NCBI GenBank assembly: GCA_044433305.1
Contig: JAWXTS010000060.1
Span: 1-10,719, forward strand
Source of the DNA: JAWXTS01 sp044433305
GTDB taxonomy: Bacteria > Bacteroidota > Bacteroidia > Bacteroidales > Rikenellaceae
Length of the DNA stretch: 10,719 nucleotides
Direction: 5' to 3'
Shown here: piece after piece, positions 6,480 through 10,719 of the stretch
Position numbering within the stretch: position 1 is the stretch's first letter
Layout of the letters: each line of letters starts with the position of its first letter
Translations under genes and position numbers: made by a program
The notes under the pieces: generated by a model
The model's input: the letters and a program-made list of their open reading frames with translations, nothing else
Database searches by the model: none
What the model was told of the DNA's origin: nothing

Positions 6480-8438
6480 ATGAGTACTGAAGAACAAGTA
6501 AAAATACAGACGACTGAGGAATATTCAGCGTCGAATATTCAAGTCTTAGAGGGTCTGGAAGCCGTACGTAAGCGTCCAGCCATGTATATAGGTGATATAG
6601 GTGTGCGAGGTTTGCATCACCTTGTTTATGAGGTTGTTGACAACTCCATAGATGAGGCTTTGGCAGGCTATTGTAGCCATATCGAAGTCTATATCAATGA
6701 AGACGGTTCTATAACTGTAAGAGACAATGGCCGTGGTATTCCAACTGATATGCACGAGAAGGAAGGCCGCTCGGCTCTAGAGGTTGTGCTTACAGTGCTT
6801 CATGCAGGTGGTAAGTTCAACAAAGATAGCTATAAAGTATCTGGAGGTTTGCATGGTGTGGGTGTTTCTTGTGTTAATGCCTTGTCTTCATTGCTTACCG
6901 CAGAGATTCACCGTAACGGCAAAATCTTTAAACAACAGTTTAGTCAGGGTAACCCATTGGCTCCTATGGAAGTTGTGGGCGAGGCTCAGGACTCAGGTAC
7001 CATCATTACATTTAAACCAGACGACACAGTATTCACAACGGTTGAATACCACTACGAGATTCTTGTTGCTCGTATGCGCGAGTTGGCTTATCTGAACAAA
7101 GGCGTTAAGCTGACTATCACAGACAAGCGCGTGACTAAAGAAGATGGTGAATATCTTTCTGACACCTTCTACTCTGAGGATGGTCTTAAGGAATTTGTTC
7201 GCTTCTTGGACGCTAACCGCGATACCCTTATCGAGGACACTATCTATATCGAGACAGAGAAAGAGGGTGTTCCAGTTGAGGTTGCCATGCAGTATAACAG
7301 CAGCTTTAACGAGAATGTACACTCTTACGTAAATAATATCAACACCATAGAGGGTGGTACTCACCTTACAGGTTTCCGTAGAGCACTTACTCGCACACTT
7401 AAGAAATACGCTGATGAGAGTGGAATGCTTTCAAAATTGAAGTTCGATATTAGCGGTGATGACTTCCGCGAGGGTCTTACAGCCATCGTTTCTGTAAAGG
7501 TTGCAGAGCCTCAGTTCGAGGGTCAGACCAAAACGAAACTTGGTAATAGTGAGGTTTCGGGAGCCGTTGACCAAGCTATCTCTGAGGCACTAAACAACTA
7601 CCTTGAGGAGCACCCTAAGGATGCTCGCGCCATAGTCACTAAAGTTATTCTTGCAGCAACAGCACGCCATGCAGCACGCAAGGCTCGCGAGTTGGTACAG
7701 CGCAAGACGGTTCTTTCAGGCTCTGGTCTTCCAGGTAAGCTTGCTGACTGCTCTTCACGCGATAGAGATATAACAGAGATTTTCTTTGTCGAGGGAGACT
7801 CTGCGGGTGGTACGGCTAAACAAGGCCGTGACCGTAACTTTCAGGCTATCATGCCATTGCGTGGTAAGATTTTGAATGTTGAGAAAGCCATGGAGCACCG
7901 CATCTTCGAGAATGAGGAGATTAAGAATATGTTTACAGCCCTTGGAGTTACCATAGGAACCGAGGAAGACAGCAAGGCCTTGAATCTTTCTAAGCTACGT
8001 TATAGCAAGGTTATTATCATGACCGATGCCGATGTCGATGGTAGCCACATCGACACCTTGATGTTGACATTCTTCTTTAGATATATGCAAGAGCTTATAC
8101 GTGGTGGTCACGTATACCTTGCTTGCCCACCTCTATACCTAGTTAAGAAAGGCAAGAACGAGAAGTACTGCTGGACAGAGACTGACCGTGAAGAGGCGAT
8201 GGCTGAGATGGGAGGCACAAGAGGCATACATGTTCAACGCTACAAAGGTCTTGGTGAGATGAATGCTCAGCAGCTTTGGGATACTACTATGGACCCAGAT
8301 AAACGCTTGTTGAAACAGATTACTATTGACAGTGCTGCCGAGGCTGACAGAGTATTCTCTATGCTTATGGGTGACGAGGTTGCTCCACGTAGAGAGTTTA
8401 TTGAGCTGCACGCGCGATATGCACGTATTGATGCTTAA
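6480..8438 (+). CDS. gyrB: DNA gyrase subunit B
   Basis: GyrB is the ATPase half of gyrase (A2B2), which introduces negative supercoils and is essential for replication and transcription. The 652-residue protein is full length for the short GyrB form that lacks the extra domain of enterobacterial GyrB. The GHKL ATPase domain shows EVVDNSIDEA with catalytic E51 and Mg-binding N55, DNGRGIP (82-88) and GGLHGVG (122-128). The TOPRIM domain shows EGDSAGG from E438, PLRGKILNVEKA, and MTDADVDGSHI with metal-binding D516, D518 and D520. The C-terminal part has QRYKGLGEMN and ends in MGDEVAPRREFIE. GyrB is preferred over ParE because of the TOPRIM and C-terminal wording, which is typical of gyrase. 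It has its own promoter overlapping the ftsE end. The coding region closes with three different stop codons in frame, TAA TGA TAG (8436-8444). gyrA is not in the window. Confidence 0.96.
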   Translation: MSTEEQVKIQTTEEYSASNIQVLEGLEAVRKRPAMYIGDIGVRGLHHLVYEVVDNSIDEALAGYCSHIEVYINEDGSITVRDNGRGIPTDMHEKEGRSALEVVLTVLHAGGKFNKDSYKVSGGLHGVGVSCVNALSSLLTAEIHRNGKIFKQQFSQGNPLAPMEVVGEAQDSGTIITFKPDDTVFTTVEYHYEILVARMRELAYLNKGVKLTITDKRVTKEDGEYLSDTFYSEDGLKEFVRFLDANRDTLIEDTIYIETEKEGVPVEVAMQYNSSFNENVHSYVNNINTIEGGTHLTGFRRALTRTLKKYADESGMLSKLKFDISGDDFREGLTAIVSVKVAEPQFEGQTKTKLGNSEVSGAVDQAISEALNNYLEEHPKDARAIVTKVILAATARHAARKARELVQRKTVLSGSGLPGKLADCSSRDRDITEIFFVEGDSAGGTAKQGRDRNFQAIMPLRGKILNVEKAMEHRIFENEEIKNMFTALGVTIGTEEDSKALNLSKLRYSKVIIMTDADVDGSHIDTLMLTFFFRYMQELIRGGHVYLACPPLYLVKKGKNEKYCWTETDREEAMAEMGGTRGIHVQRYKGLGEMNAQQLWDTTMDPDKRLLKQITIDSAAEADRVFSMLMGDEVAPRREFIELHARYARIDA

Positions 8439-8525
8439 TGATAGATAAAAGCAATTACCCCTAGTTTTTTTATACTTGATATAAGTGAATATTAAACAAC
8501 ACTAAATACCTAACTAACTTAAATT

Positions 8526-9758
8526 ATGAGAAAATTACTTTTTACCTGTGCTCTGGCATCATCATTCTTTATGATGTCTTGTGGGCAAAAGTCAAACTCA
8601 AACATTGTTGAGAAGAACTTTGAGTTTATCCAAACACAGATGCCTGTGGCTTACAAAGCTATCGAGGATCGTAGAGCAGAGCTTATCGCTGCTGGCGAGT
8701 TGAAAGATGGTATCTTTGAGCAAGTAGTACCACGTACTATTAACAAAGATGGTTCTTTGGGTCTTGTTGGTGCACGCGACTGGACTTGCGGATTCTTCCC
8801 AGGCCTTTTGTGGTACACTTACGAGTACACACAAGATCAAAAATGGGCTGATGCTGCGGCTAAATATTCTGCTGCTATCGAGGGTGCCAAAGAGCGTACA
8901 AACACTCATGACCTTGGTTTTATGATCTATTGCAGCTTTGGTAATGGTTACCGTTTGACTGGCAACGAGGCTTTCAAAGATGTTATCATCACAGCATGTG
9001 ACTCACTATTGACTCGTTTCGACCCTCAGGTTGGACTTATCCGTTCTTGGGATCACAGAACATGGAGATACCCAGTTATCATCGACAACATGATGAACCT
9101 AGAGATGTTGTGTGAGGCTACTAAGATGACAGGCAACCAAGAATATATGAACGTTGCTATCTCTCACGCTGACAAAACTATGGAGAATCACTTTAGAGAT
9201 GATTATAGCTCTTTCCACGTAGTTGACTATGATGAGAATGGCGTTGCTATTGCACACCAAACTGCTCAAGGTTATGCAGACCACACAGCTTGGGCTCGCG
9301 GTCAAGGTTGGGGTCTATATGGTTACACTATGATGTATCGTGAGACAGGTGACCAAAAATACCTAGATCAAGCAAACAACATTGCAAAATTCCTTCTTTC
9401 TCACCCACGTCTTCCAGAGGATAAAGTTCCTTATTGGGATTTCGACGCTCCAGGTATTCCTGATGTTCCTCGTGACGTTTCTGCTGGTGCACTTATTGCA
9501 TCTGCTCTATTCGAGTTGGGTATGTATACTCCAGACAAAACTACTGAATATCACGCTGTTGCAAACACTATCCTAGAGTCTATTTCAGAGAAATATCTTG
9601 CAGAGGCAGGTGGAGATTTTGGTTTCGTAACAGTAGAGAGTACTGGTCACCACCCAAATAACTCAGAGATTTCAGTTCCTCTAAGCTATGCTGACTATTA
9701 CTTCGCTGAGGCGTTGCTTCGTAAAGATCGTCTAGAAAAAACTGGTAAAGTTCTATAA
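8526..9758 (+). CDS. GH88 unsaturated glucuronyl hydrolase, predicted lipoprotein
   Basis: GH88 enzymes remove the unsaturated uronic-acid residue left at the end of oligosaccharides by polysaccharide lyases, through hydration of the double bond, and act on products of chondroitin, hyaluronan, heparin or related polymers. The 410-residue protein starts with a lipoprotein signal, MMSC with the lipid-anchored Cys at residue 19. The family core is visible: ARDWTCGFFPG, then HDLGFM with D129, then IIDNMMN with D187 (the pair corresponding to the two catalytic aspartates of characterised GH88 enzymes), and later TAQGYADHTAWARGQGWGLY, the best-known family phrase. The many Trp, Tyr and helix-prone segments fit an alpha6/alpha6 barrel. 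It starts 87 bp after gyrB; TATACTTG (8471-8478) is only a near match to a -7 box. No lyase, sulfatase or SusC/D gene is nearby, so the substrate cannot be told from context. Confidence 0.92.
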   Translation: MRKLLFTCALASSFFMMSCGQKSNSNIVEKNFEFIQTQMPVAYKAIEDRRAELIAAGELKDGIFEQVVPRTINKDGSLGLVGARDWTCGFFPGLLWYTYEYTQDQKWADAAAKYSAAIEGAKERTNTHDLGFMIYCSFGNGYRLTGNEAFKDVIITACDSLLTRFDPQVGLIRSWDHRTWRYPVIIDNMMNLEMLCEATKMTGNQEYMNVAISHADKTMENHFRDDYSSFHVVDYDENGVAIAHQTAQGYADHTAWARGQGWGLYGYTMMYRETGDQKYLDQANNIAKFLLSHPRLPEDKVPYWDFDAPGIPDVPRDVSAGALIASALFELGMYTPDKTTEYHAVANTILESISEKYLAEAGGDFGFVTVESTGHHPNNSEISVPLSYADYYFAEALLRKDRLEKTGKVL

Positions 9759-9778
9759 TCTAGGCCTCTATAAATAAT

Positions 9779-9861
9779 AGGGCTGTATTTTAAAATTAAG
9801 CTTGTTTGCGGTGGGGGTTTCCCTGCTAAGAAAGGTCTAATTTTAAGATACAGCCTTTTTT
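9779..9861 (+). terminator. Long-stem inverted repeat, probable terminator after the GH88 gene
   Basis: GGCTGTATTTTAAAATTA (9781-9798) pairs with TAATTTTAAGATACAGCC (9838-9855) over 18 bp with one G-U wobble, closed by a 39-base loop that can itself fold weakly (GGG...CCC near 9814-9823). TTTTTT follows the right arm at once. It lies 20 bp beyond the GH88 stop, so termination is the likely role. The long loop is unusual for a simple terminator; a small mobile element with terminal inverted repeats is the alternative. Confidence 0.7.
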
Positions 9862-9882
9862 GTGTTTTTGTGTCTCAATATT

Positions 9883-9914
9883 TTTGGAGTTAAAAACGAA
9901 ATTGACTATTTTTG
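9883..9914 (+). promoter_or_regulatory. Promoter of udk
   Basis: TTTG (9883-9886), a 20-base spacer and TATTTTTG (9907-9914) match the Bacteroidetes consensus TTTG, 19-21 bp, TAnnTTTG exactly. The ATG follows 17 bp after the -7 box, so the leader is very short. Confidence 0.8.
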
Positions 9915-9931
9915 TGTAAAATTATACTAGA

Positions 9932-10558
9932 ATGGACAATGTAATGGTGATAGGTGTGGCTGGTGGCACAGGCTCTGGTAAAAGCACACTAGTGAATAAA
10001 TTGCGCGAAGCTTTTGATGATGTTGATGTGGTAACTCTTTGCCATGACTATTACTATAAATCTAATGAGCACTTGACGCTAGAGGAGCGTTCAAAGCTCA
10101 ATTATGACCACCCAAAATCATTTGATACAGACATGATGTATGAGCATATTAATATGCTTAAGTCGGGTGTAGTTGTCGAGCGTCCAGTATATTCTTTTGT
10201 TGAGCACTTGCGCCAGAAAGATACAGTGACTGTTGTTCCAGCACGTGTGGTTATCGTTGATGGCATCTTGGTTTTTGAGAACGAGAAGCTACGTAGCACT
10301 ATGGACATCAAGGTGTTTGTTGATACAGATGCTGATGTGCGCTTTGCTCGTCGCTTGTTGCGTGATGTTCAGAACCGCGGTCGTAGCATGGAGTCTGTTG
10401 TGAATCAGTATCTTACCACCGTAAAACCTATGCACGAGGAGTTTGTTGAGCCATCTAAGAGATATGCCGATGTCATTATCCCTGAGGGAGGATTCAACTC
10501 AGTTGCTCTTATGATGCTTATCGAGAGTATCAACTCTATGATAATGTCAAAGAAATAG
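9932..10558 (+). CDS. udk: Uridine kinase
   Basis: Uridine kinase phosphorylates uridine and cytidine to UMP and CMP with ATP or GTP in the cytoplasmic pyrimidine-salvage pathway. The 208-residue length fits the family. The P-loop is GGTGSGKST (11-19). HDYYYK (38-43) and the NYDHP segment (57-61), followed by SFDTD, form the nucleoside-binding region. VVIVDGIL (106-113) is the Walker-B-like strand, in which Asp replaces the Glu more often seen before GIL. RDVQNRGR (144-151) is the lid region, with the arginines that contact phosphate, and ends in RGR followed by a typical MHEEFVEPSKRYADVIIPEGG stretch split over residues about 172-192. The start at 9932 is fixed by the promoter close upstream. 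An IS-like sequence begins about 40 bp after the stop, so the original downstream neighbour is not seen here. Confidence 0.95.
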   Translation: MDNVMVIGVAGGTGSGKSTLVNKLREAFDDVDVVTLCHDYYYKSNEHLTLEERSKLNYDHPKSFDTDMMYEHINMLKSGVVVERPVYSFVEHLRQKDTVTVVPARVVIVDGILVFENEKLRSTMDIKVFVDTDADVRFARRLLRDVQNRGRSMESVVNQYLTTVKPMHEEFVEPSKRYADVIIPEGGFNSVALMMLIESINSMIMSKK

Positions 10559-10598
10559 AGCCTGTCCTTTGCAGGGTGGCTGATTATTTTCGTGGCTT

Positions 10599-10719
10599 TG
10601 TCCCGTCCTGAAATAGGTTTACACTAAAAAAGAGTAAAACTATGGGAAAAACGATTAACCAACAGTATGTCAAGCGGACACAGCGAGACTACACAATGAG
10701 TTTTAAACTTTCAGTAGTG
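10599..10719 (+). mobile_element. Left end of an IS3-like insertion sequence, cut by the window edge
   Basis: From about 10599 the sequence reads TGTCCCGTCCTGAAATAGG and onward, beginning with TG as IS3-family inverted repeats do, and resembling left ends of Bacteroidetes IS elements I remember. A transposase-like reading frame starts 43 bp further in. The right end, the partner inverted repeat and any target duplication lie outside the window, so the boundary is an estimate. Confidence 0.5.
10642..10719 (+). CDS. Transposase OrfA-like protein, N-terminal fragment cut by the window edge
   Basis: Only the first 26 codons are visible, reading MGKTINQQYVKRTQR and then DYTMSFKLSVV, with no stop before the window ends. 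The KRTQRDY...FKLSVV pattern is one I recognise from the first protein (OrfA) of IS3-family elements in Bacteroidetes, where it leads into a helix-turn-helix DNA-binding domain. In such elements a second frame, OrfB, carries the DDE catalytic domain and is joined by frameshifting; none of that can be seen here. The ATG has no Shine-Dalgarno sequence; an A-rich stretch precedes it. The identification rests on a short match from memory. Confidence 0.6.
   Translation, partial: MGKTINQQYVKRTQRDYTMSFKLSVV

Noticed and set aside
8471..8478. TATACTTG before the GH88 gene as a promoter
   Set aside because: One mismatch to the -7 box and no -33 element at the right spacing; too weak to list as a feature.
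10559..10590. Imperfect hairpin after udk as a terminator
   Set aside because: Only 4-bp stems with mismatches (AGCC/GGCT or CCTG/CAGG) and a weak U-rich tail; it may be a remnant interrupted by the IS.
1..10719. CRISPR array, defence island, phage or new multi-gene system
   Set aside because: No spaced direct repeats, nucleases, phage structural genes or toxin-antitoxin pairs were seen; nearly all genes belong to known housekeeping or enzyme families.

Overview
The window reads as chromosomal DNA of a Bacteroidetes bacterium, most likely of the order Bacteroidales. Three observations support this. Several genes have promoters of the Bacteroidetes type (TTTG or TTG, about 20 bp, then TAnnTTTG) and lack Shine-Dalgarno sequences. 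The protein families are typical of the group: LptD with the motif TTCDADHPHFYI, GyrB, FtsE and a GH88 lipoprotein. The tmRNA and the transposase fragment at the right edge also fit Bacteroidetes relatives. The genus cannot be settled by eye.

Layout from left to right: the 3' part of an outer-membrane LPS-assembly gene (lptD, cut by the window edge); an exported M3-family zinc peptidase (dcp-like) ending at a strong bidirectional terminator; a convergent gene for a small lipoprotein of unknown function on the minus strand; about 200 bp of AT-rich DNA containing its probable promoter; the tmRNA gene ssrA on the minus strand with its own terminator; then, divergently, ftsE and gyrB on the plus strand; a GH88 unsaturated glucuronyl hydrolase lipoprotein; a long inverted repeat that looks like a terminator and might be a small mobile element; the uridine kinase gene udk with a near-consensus promoter; and the first bases of an IS3-like insertion sequence that runs off the right edge.

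Most of the content is housekeeping: envelope assembly (lptD), peptide turnover (dcp), ribosome rescue (ssrA), cell division (ftsE), DNA topology (gyrB) and pyrimidine salvage (udk). The accessory parts are the GH88 enzyme, which probably finishes degradation of uronic-acid polysaccharides, the unknown lipoprotein and the IS. The genes do not form one pathway; they are mostly separate transcription units divided by terminators and promoters.

I found no CRISPR array, phage genes, defence island, toxin-antitoxin pair or other sign of an undescribed multi-gene system. The observations most worth a second look are the tmRNA tag GNQSYALAA, the 18-bp inverted repeat after the GH88 gene, the IS boundary next to udk, and the unassigned lipoprotein.
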